A DNA stretch of 64,000 bases from assembly GCA_900314555.1 (NCBI GenBank), contig OMVQ01000009.1, forward strand, positions 24,337 through 88,336, read 5' to 3'. The stretch comes from an uncultured Eubacteriales bacterium (GTDB lineage Bacteria > Bacillota > Clostridia > Lachnospirales > Lachnospiraceae). A model generated the notes under the pieces. The model worked only from the letters and a program-made list of their open reading frames with translations. It was not told where the DNA came from and did not search any database. Positions 52,594 through 62,903 of the stretch are shown here, one piece after another; the stretch's first letter is position 1, and each line of letters starts with the position of its first letter. The translations under genes were made by a program, and so were the position numbers.

Positions 52594-52793
52594 ATCCCCT
52601 TCTCCTTTTTGTATATAATTTAATTATCTATAAATGTTATTTGAGTATTCATTATTATATACTATTATCTCTTTTAAAACAATTGCTAAATATATTCCAT
52701 TTCCGTTCTTTTAGCAATCATAATTCAGATATTTTAAACCCACATTATACAATATAATCTAGTCATTCTTAATTAGCGTTTCCGCTATAAAAT

Positions 52794-53021
52794 CTACATA
52801 TTACAACTACTCTTCTGTTCTCTTTCCATATCTTTAACATATCTGGCATTGAACTTCATTGTACATTCTCTTAATTCCATTTTTCCCTCTATGTATGGTT
52901 CGTACATTTCTATAATTCCTGATGCACAGCCATCACACGAAGCATCTATATTACCAAGTGATTCCATTACGATACGTTCACGTTGTTCACGGGTTGTATT
53001 TTTAATTAAATATTCTTCCAT
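52794..53021 (-). CDS. Small conserved protein (often mis-named PurH)
   Basis: 75 residues beginning EEYLIKNTTREQRERIVMES with CDGCASGIIEMYEPYIEGKM and a C-terminal Cys. It matches a widespread clostridial family sometimes labelled 'purine biosynthesis protein PurH', to which it bears no real similarity. The CxxC could bind metal. SD GGAG, 26 bases after rsmH. A small GAAA-loop hairpin (TAGCG/CGCTA, 52774-52787) follows the stop and may be a weak terminator. Confidence 0.72.
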   Translation of the reverse strand: MEEYLIKNTTREQRERIVMESLGNIDASCDGCASGIIEMYEPYIEGKMELRECTMKFNARYVKDMEREQKSSCNM

Positions 53022-53047
53022 ATAAAATCTCCATTCAAATTATTATC

Positions 53048-54091
53048 TTAGTTCTTTATCGCCCAGCGAAGTTTTGTGGATTTAGACCTAGGATTCTCAA
53101 AACACTCTCTGGCACTCGGACGAATAACATCTTTTGAAATCTCTTTATATATACCATCTTTTAATCCCTGTTTAAATGCTTTCTTTACTAAACGGTCCTC
53201 TCCTGAATGAAAAGTCAGAATAGCAACTCTTGCGCCTTTATTCAATACTGTAGGCAACTTCTCTAAGAAGTCATATAGGACTTCAAATTCACTATTCACA
53301 TCTATTCGTAGAGCCTGAAATGTTCTCTGACATGATTTCTTAACAGCCTCTTTTTGTTCTCTTTCAGGTAAAAATCTGAGAGCATTTTTAACACATTCAG
53401 TTAAGTCACTTGTAGTCTTTATCTCTTTTTCTTTTCTAAATGTATCAAATACTTCCTTCGCAATCTCATTTGCATATGGCTCATCCGAATTCTCTATAAG
53501 CATAGCAATAAATTCGTCCTTTGATAATTCCTTTAAACGCTCTGCTGCTGATACTCCTTTTTGTGGGTTTAACCTTAAGTCTAATGGTCCATCAATCTTA
53601 TATGAAAAACCTCTTTCCGGATTATCTATCTGCATAGATGAAACTCCTAAATCAGCTAAGACAAAATCAAATTTCTTATCAGGACTTACTTCATCAACAT
53701 TAGCAAAATTAATATTCTTAATAGTTAGAATATCTTCACCAAAACCTGCATCTTCTAAACGCTTTTTAGTCTTTACAGATTCGATAGGATCAACGTCAGT
53801 AGCAAACATATGCCCCTCGCCTTTTAACTGTTCTAACATCTTGCGAGTATGACCTCCATAACCTAGTGTTGCATCATAGCCTGTTTCACCAGGTTTAATC
53901 TGCAGAACCTCTAGAATCTCATTAACCATAATTGAAATATGCATTCCGGCAGGCGTCTTGCCTTTTTTCATTATTTTCTCCACATCATCTTTATATTTCT
54001 CAGGGTTTAATTCTTTATATTTCTCTTTATAATTTCTTGGATGAGTCCCTTTATATCTGACTCTTCTTTTGTGTGCCTGTTCTTCTGCCAT
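53048..54091 (-). CDS. rsmH: RsmH-type 16S rRNA (cytosine-N4)-methyltransferase
   Basis: 347 residues. After a basic ~40-residue extension the RsmH pattern is clear: YDATLGYGGHTRKMLEQLKG, FVLADLGVSSMQIDNPERGF and VAILTFHSGEDRLVKKAFK. RsmH N4-methylates C1402 of 16S rRNA. The usual rsmH lies in the division-cell-wall cluster; this one follows a pilus locus and has an N-terminal extension, so it may be a second copy. The ATG at 54091 follows GGAG; the longer ORF uses a TTG inside that SD. Confidence 0.88.
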   Translation of the reverse strand: MAEEQAHKRRVRYKGTHPRNYKEKYKELNPEKYKDDVEKIMKKGKTPAGMHISIMVNEILEVLQIKPGETGYDATLGYGGHTRKMLEQLKGEGHMFATDVDPIESVKTKKRLEDAGFGEDILTIKNINFANVDEVSPDKKFDFVLADLGVSSMQIDNPERGFSYKIDGPLDLRLNPQKGVSAAERLKELSKDEFIAMLIENSDEPYANEIAKEVFDTFRKEKEIKTTSDLTECVKNALRFLPEREQKEAVKKSCQRTFQALRIDVNSEFEVLYDFLEKLPTVLNKGARVAILTFHSGEDRLVKKAFKQGLKDGIYKEISKDVIRPSARECFENPRSKSTKLRWAIKN

Positions 54092-54111
54092 TATAATCTC
54101 CAATAATATTT

Positions 54112-54705
54112 TTATTCTAATTTACATCTGATTACACGTCTTGCCGCCCCACTGGATGTACAAGTGAAAAGTGTAAGATCCCAATCATCTGTATCCTGCT
54201 TATTGACTAAATTCTCTACTTGAGTCGGCTCTAAGATTTCAATCCTTAAAGCAATATACTTATATACCGTTCCATCAAATGTTGTGAAAAATATCTCTTC
54301 ACCATTTTTAATGCTTTTTAATTTACTAAAATGACTTCTATAGTTATGTCCACCAATTACTAAATCATCTGAGTCATAAGAACCACTATATCTGCAAGGT
54401 GCTGTATCAAGCAATTCATAGCTGTAATCCGCAAGAATTGGAAGTTCTAAATTCTTAGATGGTACTGATAAAATTCCTAAGAAATTCATACCATCAATCT
54501 GCATTGTCTTTGAATTCTGTCCGTTATCAGCATTGTTATTCTCTCCACTACGGTCCTTAATTATCTGTTCAAGCTTAGGAAGATATTTTTCCACTTTCTT
54601 CTTTGCATTATACTCACGATAAAAATTATATAAAACCAATGCAAATGCAATCAAAATCAAAAAAACTCCAATTCCAATTAAAGCTTTTCCGATTTTATTT
54701 TTCAT
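54112..54705 (-). CDS. Sortase, second enzyme of the pilus locus
   Basis: 197 residues with one N-terminal membrane segment (IGKALIGIGVFLILIAFALV). The catalytic triad is visible: His in IGGHNYRSHF, Cys in LTLFTCTSSG, Arg in ARRVIRC. It lacks the C-terminal membrane helix of the class C enzyme, so it may be the one that attaches finished pili to the cell wall or a class D/E-like sortase. It overlaps the IPQTG pilin gene by 11 bases. SD AAAGGAAA; ATG at 54705. Confidence 0.85.
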   Translation of the reverse strand: MKNKIGKALIGIGVFLILIAFALVLYNFYREYNAKKKVEKYLPKLEQIIKDRSGENNNADNGQNSKTMQIDGMNFLGILSVPSKNLELPILADYSYELLDTAPCRYSGSYDSDDLVIGGHNYRSHFSKLKSIKNGEEIFFTTFDGTVYKYIALRIEILEPTQVENLVNKQDTDDWDLTLFTCTSSGAARRVIRCKLE

Positions 54706-55444
54706 TCGTATTTTCCTTTCTTTCACTTTTACCATTCTGTAACATTATACCACTACCTATTAATAATGCACCAACTAAAACTAAAAGTACGACTGGCCAT
54801 ACCAATAAACCTGTCTGTGGAATTTTCTCCTCCGGTGTTGTCTCTGGTATCTTTTCTGTTGTCTCCACTGGTGTTTCTGTCTCTTCAGGAACTGTAGGTA
54901 CTTCTATGCTAGATACTTCCGTTTTTGGAGTTGCGTCTACATCATAATAGATTTTTCCATCAATTTCTTCCGGTACAGTTACAACAAATGGACTAATCTT
55001 ATAATAACTATCTGTATCAGTCTGCATTACAAAATACATACCAATTTCCAAATCTGTAAAAGATATCTTTCCATCTGAATCAATTTCTTTTGTATAGCCC
55101 TTAATTTCATTATCTTCAATATATGCTTTTAAATTATTTACAAATGTATCATCTATATCGTCGTCTATTTCTAACCCACATTTATCGAAATCAGAAGTAT
55201 AGACATATTCTATATCATTATCACCATTTTCTTTGATATCTGTAACCTTTATAAGGGTAAGTTCGCCAGATACTTTCTTATCAGCGGTACTATTAAATTT
55301 CACATTAATACTACCTTTCATATCCATATCTATATCAGAAGCTGTTACTGCAAATGCATTTATGTTCTTTGTCATACTACCTGTAAATGCTACTAACAAT
55401 ATCAGTATAATTATCGATTTCAAATTTCTTCTTTTTATTTTCAT
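54695..55444 (-). CDS. IPQTG-anchored minor pilin
   Basis: 249 residues: signal peptide (SIIILILLVAFTGSMTKNIN then AFAVTA), an ~150-residue beta-rich domain with ISFTDLEIGMYFVMQTD, a Pro/Glu/Thr-rich stalk (EVPTVPEETETPVETTEKIP) and a C-terminal sorting signal IPQTG, hydrophobic segment and basic tail. Lies between two sortases, the usual place of a basal or tip pilin. The I at position 1 of the motif differs from the LPxTG of the other two pilus proteins and may direct it to the second sortase. Confidence 0.82.
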   Translation of the reverse strand: MKIKRRNLKSIIILILLVAFTGSMTKNINAFAVTASDIDMDMKGSINVKFNSTADKKVSGELTLIKVTDIKENGDNDIEYVYTSDFDKCGLEIDDDIDDTFVNNLKAYIEDNEIKGYTKEIDSDGKISFTDLEIGMYFVMQTDTDSYYKISPFVVTVPEEIDGKIYYDVDATPKTEVSSIEVPTVPEETETPVETTEKIPETTPEEKIPQTGLLVWPVVLLVLVGALLIGSGIMLQNGKSERKENTNEK

Positions 55445-55544
55445 TATTCAATTCACCTTATTTCCATTATTGTTTTCTATATTCAATTAATTCATTTAAC
55501 TATTACTTTCTTTAATCATTATTGCTGTGTTTAAATCATTTTCT

Positions 55545-56441
55545 TTAACTGTCTTCTGTCTGTTTATCATTTGTTATGTTCAAATCATTTTCTTTAATTA
55601 TCTTCAAAATTTCCTGTTTTCTTCTTTTACTTCTTCGAATATGTACTGCCATACCGAGTAATAACAGAAACGTAAGTGGTACTGCCATTAATACAGTAAC
55701 TGTCTTAGTATCTATCTTATATGCATCGGCATATACATATATATTATTTTCATCATCTGAATCTGCTACTCTTACGCCTCTAACTAAAAGTCTGTGCGTA
55801 TTAATTCCATATGGTGTACACGTTAAAAGTGTACAATAATCTTTACCATCTTCAATCTGTATATACTGCGTATCCCCCGGTGCTACCACCTTAATCTGGT
55901 CAATCTCATATACTAATGTCTTATCTAAAACACTAATAGTAAATATATCATGAAGATTTAACTTATCAAGATGTGTAAACAAATCTGCACTTGGAAGTCC
56001 TCTATGCCCTGATAGCACACAATGAGTATTTTCGCCTCCCACCGGAAGACTTGAACCCTCAAGATGTCCGACAGCGACCTGTAATACACCATCACTTGTT
56101 CCATGATAAATTGGAAGTTCCACATTTATTTTAGGAATGGAAATATATCCCATAATGCCTGTGCCGGATACATCTAAAATATCATTATATCCTTCTACCG
56201 CATCAGGATTACTATAATCAATCATTCCTTTTTCATATATTTTCTTATTATAGTCAACTGCTTCATTATACATGGCCTCTTTTTCTTCTTTATCCATGTT
56301 GTTTACAATATTGCTATATTCTCTTATTACTTTTTTCTGCTCTCTATTGTTCAGAAAATTACTTACTGTTGGATATAAAACAAGTAGGAGACCAATTAGA
56401 AATATTATCCCGAAGAATATTGTAGATAAATGTTTTTTCAC
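55545..56441 (-). CDS. Class C (pilus) sortase
   Basis: 298 residues. N-terminal membrane segment, catalytic His in CVLSGHRGLPSADLFTHLDK, Cys in CTLLTCTPYGINTHRLLVRG with the Arg, and a C-terminal membrane helix (LMAVPLTFLLLLGMAV), the class C layout of enzymes that join pilin subunits. It lies directly after the major pilin. The lid motif Asp-Pro-Trp was not seen in its standard form. GTG start with SD AGGAGG. Confidence 0.92.
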   Translation of the reverse strand: MKKHLSTIFFGIIFLIGLLLVLYPTVSNFLNNREQKKVIREYSNIVNNMDKEEKEAMYNEAVDYNKKIYEKGMIDYSNPDAVEGYNDILDVSGTGIMGYISIPKINVELPIYHGTSDGVLQVAVGHLEGSSLPVGGENTHCVLSGHRGLPSADLFTHLDKLNLHDIFTISVLDKTLVYEIDQIKVVAPGDTQYIQIEDGKDYCTLLTCTPYGINTHRLLVRGVRVADSDDENNIYVYADAYKIDTKTVTVLMAVPLTFLLLLGMAVHIRRSKRRKQEILKIIKENDLNITNDKQTEDS

Positions 56442-56475
56442 CTTAGCCTCCTAGTTATTTGTTTTAATTTATTAA

Positions 56476-58038
56476 TTAGATTCTATTTAATTTTTTCTTA
56501 ACAACTAATGCAATTGCTGCAACTGCCATAAGAACGGCACCACCGATATAGAACATCTTTGTACCCATACCACCTGTAGTTGGAAGATTTGATTTCTTTG
56601 TATTAGGAACTTTAACTGTTACCTTACCATTAGTATAATCTGTAGAATCAACATCAAGTGATGCTGGTGTATCAACTGTTGCTGTAATAGCTGTAATAGC
56701 TGCATCAGTTATTGTTGAATCAATTTTAATTGTAATATCCTTTGTAAGCTGCTGGTATACACCTGCCGGTGCTTTAATTTCCTTTAATTTATACTCATCT
56801 TTTGCATCTAAACCGATGATTTTTATTAGTTCTGTTGCTGATGATGTTAATACACATCCTGTTACACCTTCATATAAATCAACCCATTCTGTTACTTTTT
56901 TATTTGCATCTAATTTTGCATATTTACCAGCTGAATTAATTAATACGAATTCTGCACCTGTAAGTTTATCGTTTGTATTTGCATCATACTTATTTACATC
57001 AAGTTCGTATGTAAATACTACTACCTTATCCTCTGGTGTTTTATCTGTTGTATTTTTAGTACCATCTGCTTTAACATTTGGGTTGTTTGAATAAACTAAA
57101 TCAACTGTGTTTGGGTTACCAGGATTACCAATTACTGCTGCATCTTTTAAAGAAGCCTTATATGTTACAATAATCTTATTGTCTTTTGTTAAACCTGATG
57201 TTAACTGATTAGTTTTTAAGTTTTCACATGTAATTGTTACTTTTCCTGATGCTGATGTATCAACTGTAAATGCTTTTGTAATATCTGTTCCATCTTCTCT
57301 ATCAATTGTTACTTTTACACTTGTTGAATCAAAGTCCATTCCTGTAAATGTATCTTCGAATTGATATGTGTAATACTCATAATTAGCATAATCTGTTGGA
57401 AGTGTACCTGTTAATTTGAATTCTACTTCCTGTTTAAGCTCTGCATCTGCAACTTTTCCCCATGCATCTGTAGAATCTTCCTTAACATGTTTCTCTACTG
57501 TAGGTACATCTGACTTTGGCTCAATTGTAATTGTATTTCCTGCTACAGCTACTAAATATAATGTATATGCTTCTGCTTTATTATTATTATCTAAAATACT
57601 ATTCTCTTTATCTTTAATTAAATAGTAACCTGATGGTACAGTTGCAGTAAAATTATCATTCGTAATCGTAGCAGCAAGATTATTGGTTGTACCATCTAAT
57701 TTTGACTCATCAACATATTTAAGAATCTCTTCTAACTTTGCTCTATCAGATGAAGCACTCGCTACACCTGCTAAATTATTAAGTGTTTCAGATGGTACTG
57801 CATCACCTACAAATTTTCCACTTGGTAACTTTGCTACAGTACCGTATTTTGCATTTGAAAGAGTATTATTTGAATCAACATCTCCTGTAAATATCTGGTA
57901 TACTTCATAAGTATGTCCATTTTTAGGACCATTAACGGTTACATCAGCTGCTGATGCAATAGTTCCCATTGATAGTGTTGTTACAACGGCTAATCCCAAT
58001 GTAAGGATTTTCTTAATAATTCCTTTTTTCATTCTCAT
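56476..58038 (-). CDS. Major pilin, SpaH/EbpB-like
   Basis: 520 residues. Signal peptide (IIKKILTLGLAVVTTLSMGT ending ASAA), an N-terminal domain starting VNGPKNGHTYEVYQIFTGDV, a pilin-type VEKHVKE segment (candidate Lys), a middle domain and a Cna-B domain with E-box YKLKEIKAPAGV. It ends in LPTTGG, membrane segment and KKKLNRI. Subunits would be linked by the class C sortase into the pilus shaft. The ATG at 58038 lies inside the last codons of the tip-adhesin gene (26-base overlap), with GGGA as SD. Confidence 0.9.
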   Translation of the reverse strand: MRMKKGIIKKILTLGLAVVTTLSMGTIASAADVTVNGPKNGHTYEVYQIFTGDVDSNNTLSNAKYGTVAKLPSGKFVGDAVPSETLNNLAGVASASSDRAKLEEILKYVDESKLDGTTNNLAATITNDNFTATVPSGYYLIKDKENSILDNNNKAEAYTLYLVAVAGNTITIEPKSDVPTVEKHVKEDSTDAWGKVADAELKQEVEFKLTGTLPTDYANYEYYTYQFEDTFTGMDFDSTSVKVTIDREDGTDITKAFTVDTSASGKVTITCENLKTNQLTSGLTKDNKIIVTYKASLKDAAVIGNPGNPNTVDLVYSNNPNVKADGTKNTTDKTPEDKVVVFTYELDVNKYDANTNDKLTGAEFVLINSAGKYAKLDANKKVTEWVDLYEGVTGCVLTSSATELIKIIGLDAKDEYKLKEIKAPAGVYQQLTKDITIKIDSTITDAAITAITATVDTPASLDVDSTDYTNGKVTVKVPNTKKSNLPTTGGMGTKMFYIGGAVLMAVAAIALVVKKKLNRI

Positions 58039-61000
58039 TGTAATCATTCCCTTTCTTACCTTTTATTAGATATATATAGCATATACAACTTACTATCATA
58101 ATTGCAAAACCTGTATACACTAGTTTTTCAGCGCCAAACCCACCTGTTTTTGGTAAATTATAACGCATTATATAATAGTTATTAACTGTTGCAGTTCCTG
58201 AATTACCATCAGTAGCATTCTCATCTGCATCTACTACATCACCCGGCTTATATTCATAATTATTAAGCTTGTAAGTAGTATTATCTATTTCATAGTAATT
58301 ATCTCCATTCTTAACACATTCCACAATCCTGTACTTTAACTTCACTCTGTCTGCACTTAGATAATCATCATAGACATCTAAATTATCAATCTGCTTTTTA
58401 TAGGATTCTGTACTCGTAAGAGTATAATTACCATCTTTAACATCAGTCCAGGTCTGACCATTATCCTTTGACACCTGTAATTTTACATATATAATATCAG
58501 GTCTTGTCTGACCTTCATCATTATACCAATTTTTCTGTATTATAATTGATGTCGTAGGCTTCTTGGCATTCACAACCGTATATGTGTCTTTGTTACCTGT
58601 ATTAAGAGTCTCATCATATGTGATTACACCACTAAATGTATTGTTGGTAAATGTAATCTCTCCTGACCTTACTTTGTCACCATTGCTTTTTTCTACAAGT
58701 ACCGTATTTTTAACAATTCCCGTATCATCAGAAGTTGACTCTGTTACGGTGTATTCCGTTCCAACCGGAATTCCCGTAATTACCGGAGTTCCATCTACTG
58801 AATTACCATCTACTGTATAAGTAAATCCCGAAGCTGTCTTTGTAGCAACGATTACAACCGTTACTTCTGTCTCTCCCGCTTCCGTTGTCAATCCAATTCC
58901 ACCGATATTACTGAATTTGATTGTAAATGTGTATTTTCCACCAACATTTAATGGTGCAGAAGCAAGTTCTGTTTTCTCTATACTCAGACTACCTGTTCTT
59001 ACTTTGTTGGTGTAATTTAAACTGATTGAAATATCACTATTATCACTATCAGGTGAATCATATGATCTGAACACTATTGTATTGGCATCACTAGGTTTTT
59101 CCTTTATACCATTTTTTGAATACTGACTTTCATTTGCACCGGTTTCAGTACCTATCGTATCAAGAATCTTTTCAATTCTTCCATCATCAATTCCTAACAA
59201 TGTATTTGTGCCATCTGAGATAACACTTTTCGTTATACTGCCTCCATTTTCCGGTAATACAGAAGTTGCTGGTATACCGTAAGTATAACCTCCGGTAATA
59301 TCTATACCATTATTAACTACCGTTACCGTTGTATCATACAAGGCTTTCTGTGCATCATTAAGAATCTCGTTAATCTGTATATAGCTTCCCTTTCTGAACT
59401 GTTCATTAAATATAGCTTTTTTTCCTGTTGTCAGATTAAATGTTCCGTTTCCATCTACAGTTCCCATACCTGATGAGCTGCTCGAAGTCTTTACAATATC
59501 CTCTACAGAATATTCAGCACCTGTAGCATTTTCGAGGTTACCACTCGTTGCAGAGCCATAATCTTTAATTCCTTTCTGGCTTCCCGCATCAAGTAATGCA
59601 AAACTCTTAAATACAAAATTGTCAAAGAACGTATATGTCTGAACATCATTTTCGACACCAATAGATTTTATCTTAGTTGTATCAAGCGTATCATAACCTG
59701 TTAATTTAGTAAGGTTCACTGATAAATTATACCATGTATCTGTTGCTGATATTGAACCGCTGCACACATCATCTGTTAAGTTGCCATATGCTTTATATCC
59801 ACTTGCATCCTCAACAACTATGTAAATCGAATCCCTTAGTTGTCCTGTTGTTCCACCTTCTGTTGCCACACTAAATGTCAGAAAATTTCTTCCCTTAATA
59901 TCTATGTTTCCACCACTATCTGAAGCAAAAGAGATAAGCCTTCTATTTCTTGTAGTATCATCAGATGCCGTTCCACTTGCCGACCATTTTATAACATTAC
60001 TATGTGAACCATATACGTCTATCTTTCCGGTAGTCTGATATGCTCCGGTTCCCTGGCTAATATCACTTCCAAATGTAATATCTCCTGTAAAATCTTTTGC
60101 AAATGTTACATCTGACAAATTATTATCTGATGATACATATGTTCCATAATGTGTTGCCAAATTTTTAATATTATAATCAAATGACTGTTTACTGTTGAAA
60201 TAATCTTTAAATATACTGTTTACATCAGTTGAATCAACCTCTTTAGATACTTCAAGAGTATCAACTACATTCATACTGAATGCAAGTGATAAGTTTGATT
60301 CCCACTGACCTCTTTCCATGAAGTAGATAACCATTTCATGAGTCTTACCTGTATCATAACTTGTTGGCTGTTCACCATCGATTACACCTGATGTACTGTA
60401 GTAATACTTATCCGTTATGACCCTGTTTGCATTATTACCAGATGCAATATAATTTAATTGTCTTGCCAAATTTGAATCATATGTTGAATCATTTGAAGCT
60501 GCTGCTTTAGCCTTTGTCACATATGCGCTGTTAGTCCCAAAGTCTATAAGACCTGCAACATATCCATGGTCACCACCACAATCTAATACTAATTTTCCAT
60601 CGATAAATACCCACACATCATCATCACCTGAGAATCTGAATTTAGATGAATAAAAGTTTCCATCTGTTCCCTGTACGGTACCATCGCTGTTAAGTTTAAA
60701 ATTAATTGTAATCTTATTACCAAAGCCGTAATTGTAATATGAACTGTTATTCGCTGCAACTCCATTATTCAATGGGAAGAAACCATATTTATTTTTATTT
60801 AAATTAGTCTCAATTCCATCAGCTAATGGTTCACCTGTAGAATCGAGGTTTAAACTGTTATTATTAACCGTTCCTGCTGTTCCGTCTAACAGATATCTTC
60901 CCTCAACCTCACTATTCTTCTTAAGCTCTAACGAAGTTGAAGCACTATCAAACCACCAGTAGTTAACCGGCTCATCAAATATCTGCTTTCTTGTAAATGG

Positions 61001-62887
61001 GAAATCTACTTTTTCATAATATTTACCAACAACTGCGTTTTTCGAGTTATTTCCACTAAGGAAATCTTCATCAAAATGAGGATCAATAATATCATACGTT
61101 GTACCCTCTAACATTGGATATCCGTTAATCAGATTGCTTTTAACGATTCCAAGTGTTGCATAATCATAATATCCTGAAGAAACATTTCTATAATCTCCAT
61201 TTTTATTCTCAATAGAGTTATTAAGTGAAAGGAAATTATGATTTGGTAAATTATTAACTTTATCTGAACCATATAAGTTCAATGTATCATTGAGTCCTGC
61301 AAAATAAGGAGTTCCGAAGTTAAGAATACTTGGCTGGAAATGTCCTGTGTATATAGGATATTTTACTCCGGCACCTGAATATGCACTGCTTAATGTCTGG
61401 TTAAACTCTCTAAACGGCATATATCTTCGATTGTTGTTGGCATCTGTATTAACTAATGCCCCACCAACGTATGTATCTCTGTTCTTTCCATTTAATTCAT
61501 AATCTGTATAATAGTCATACATTGATGAATTAACCCATAAGATACCGCCATCTGTATCCTTTGTTCCGGTAGTTATATTGACTATCTCAGCATCTCTGTC
61601 TTTCTCAGCATCTTTCGTCTGTGAAGTATTAGTATCTTCATCAAATGTTCCCCAGTATCCGCCTCTCAAAGTATTATCATATAATACCGTATCACTTGTG
61701 TCAGCTATGAAGCAGTTCTGAGTCACATCATCCGGGCTGCTTATAATAGTCTTCGCACTATTATCGGTCCAACCACTTGTTCCCTCACTCATAAACTGGA
61801 ATTTAGTATATGATGCATCTATCTTCTCATTAGTTACATAGATAAGCTGTCCATCGTATGAATCGTATCCATCAACCACTTTCATTGCAACTGTAATTGT
61901 ACCTGATGAATTTGTAGCTTTACATATTACATTTTTTCTAGTGCTATTATTAGCACCATATATAGGTATTACATTCTGATAATAATATTCCGAATCTGTC
62001 GAAACATATTTAAGCTGTGAATATGTTGCATCAAAATAAATATATCTGCTTCCGGCTACATAATCACCGGCAGATGTATCAATACTATCACCCTTAAGTC
62101 TAACAAGATTACCACTTAAGTTACTCAGGCTGAAGCTTATGCTTTTTCCATCATAGGTAAGTGTCAACTGTGTGTTTTTAAGAATCTGATAACTTTCTAA
62201 TATTCTGAAAGCTAAAGCATCTTTATTAGTTGTTAATTTTGTAAGATCATATTCTGTGCCATTTGCAACAATCTTAGCATTTGTAATATTTCCAAAAGAT
62301 GCAGTATTTATATAAATAGTAGTATCTACATAATCAAAATACCATTTATCTGCTGTAAAGGCTCCTCCGCCCTCGGCATATACAACATAATTGCTTCCTG
62401 ACACTAGCGATATCTCATTTGTTGGATTATACTCATTTGTTGGATTATACTCACTTTCTGAATTTTTTCTTACGAATTTAATTTTTCCTTCATTACTAAA
62501 ATCTGAAGGAAGAACAAATTCCCATAGCCCATTACTGCCTGCATTTTTACAATCTATATATGTCTGATTACCTGAAGTATTATAGTAATACATTCTTGCA
62601 TAACAAGCATCATCTGTAAACCAGGTCGTTCCCGATGCATCTAACCATATAGAATCTCCTGCCTGTGGAACACGATTCACTGCACTCTGATATTCTGCTT
62701 TTGCAACACTTGGTGTCTTTTCCTCTACTGAGTCATCATCAGTCATCGATATACCGATAATTTTCAACCTCCATGAAACACCAATCACTATAAGAACTGC
62801 TAGCATTGATATAAACATTGCTATTCTATATTTATTCTTATTAATAGCTTTCTTTTTACTGATTTGTTCATTAACTATATTTCTCAT
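58013..62887 (-). CDS. Giant LPKTG surface protein with fibro-slime domain (pilus tip adhesin)
   Basis: 1624 residues. N-terminal membrane segment or signal anchor (IAMFISMLAVLIVIGVSW), a long beta-rich region, then a fibro-slime/PA14-like domain around residues 730-880 with FRFSGDDDVWVFIDGKLVLD and CGGDHGYVAGLIDFG, and further Cna-B-like domains near the C-terminus (YTVTESTSDDTGI, YKLNNYEYKPGD). The sorting signal LPKTGG, hydrophobic segment and basic tail end the protein. Position before the major pilin and its size suggest a tip adhesin that binds carbohydrate or host glycans; ligand unknown. An 18-base duplication near 62415-62450 repeats NPTNEY. Confidence 0.88.
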   Translation of the reverse strand: MRNIVNEQISKKKAINKNKYRIAMFISMLAVLIVIGVSWRLKIIGISMTDDDSVEEKTPSVAKAEYQSAVNRVPQAGDSIWLDASGTTWFTDDACYARMYYYNTSGNQTYIDCKNAGSNGLWEFVLPSDFSNEGKIKFVRKNSESEYNPTNEYNPTNEISLVSGSNYVVYAEGGGAFTADKWYFDYVDTTIYINTASFGNITNAKIVANGTEYDLTKLTTNKDALAFRILESYQILKNTQLTLTYDGKSISFSLSNLSGNLVRLKGDSIDTSAGDYVAGSRYIYFDATYSQLKYVSTDSEYYYQNVIPIYGANNSTRKNVICKATNSSGTITVAMKVVDGYDSYDGQLIYVTNEKIDASYTKFQFMSEGTSGWTDNSAKTIISSPDDVTQNCFIADTSDTVLYDNTLRGGYWGTFDEDTNTSQTKDAEKDRDAEIVNITTGTKDTDGGILWVNSSMYDYYTDYELNGKNRDTYVGGALVNTDANNNRRYMPFREFNQTLSSAYSGAGVKYPIYTGHFQPSILNFGTPYFAGLNDTLNLYGSDKVNNLPNHNFLSLNNSIENKNGDYRNVSSGYYDYATLGIVKSNLINGYPMLEGTTYDIIDPHFDEDFLSGNNSKNAVVGKYYEKVDFPFTRKQIFDEPVNYWWFDSASTSLELKKNSEVEGRYLLDGTAGTVNNNSLNLDSTGEPLADGIETNLNKNKYGFFPLNNGVAANNSSYYNYGFGNKITINFKLNSDGTVQGTDGNFYSSKFRFSGDDDVWVFIDGKLVLDCGGDHGYVAGLIDFGTNSAYVTKAKAAASNDSTYDSNLARQLNYIASGNNANRVITDKYYYSTSGVIDGEQPTSYDTGKTHEMVIYFMERGQWESNLSLAFSMNVVDTLEVSKEVDSTDVNSIFKDYFNSKQSFDYNIKNLATHYGTYVSSDNNLSDVTFAKDFTGDITFGSDISQGTGAYQTTGKIDVYGSHSNVIKWSASGTASDDTTRNRRLISFASDSGGNIDIKGRNFLTFSVATEGGTTGQLRDSIYIVVEDASGYKAYGNLTDDVCSGSISATDTWYNLSVNLTKLTGYDTLDTTKIKSIGVENDVQTYTFFDNFVFKSFALLDAGSQKGIKDYGSATSGNLENATGAEYSVEDIVKTSSSSSGMGTVDGNGTFNLTTGKKAIFNEQFRKGSYIQINEILNDAQKALYDTTVTVVNNGIDITGGYTYGIPATSVLPENGGSITKSVISDGTNTLLGIDDGRIEKILDTIGTETGANESQYSKNGIKEKPSDANTIVFRSYDSPDSDNSDISISLNYTNKVRTGSLSIEKTELASAPLNVGGKYTFTIKFSNIGGIGLTTEAGETEVTVVIVATKTASGFTYTVDGNSVDGTPVITGIPVGTEYTVTESTSDDTGIVKNTVLVEKSNGDKVRSGEITFTNNTFSGVITYDETLNTGNKDTYTVVNAKKPTTSIIIQKNWYNDEGQTRPDIIYVKLQVSKDNGQTWTDVKDGNYTLTSTESYKKQIDNLDVYDDYLSADRVKLKYRIVECVKNGDNYYEIDNTTYKLNNYEYKPGDVVDADENATDGNSGTATVNNYYIMRYNLPKTGGFGAEKLVYTGFAIMIVSCICYIYLIKGKKGNDYNENEKRNY
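62415..62450. repeat. 18-base perfect duplication in the tip adhesin gene
   Basis: Two adjacent copies of TCATTTGTTGGATTATAC (62415-62432, 62433-62450), in frame, encode a repeated NEYNPT-like hexapeptide. Confidence 0.85.
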
Positions 62888-62903
62888 ATTATCACCACTA
62901 ATA

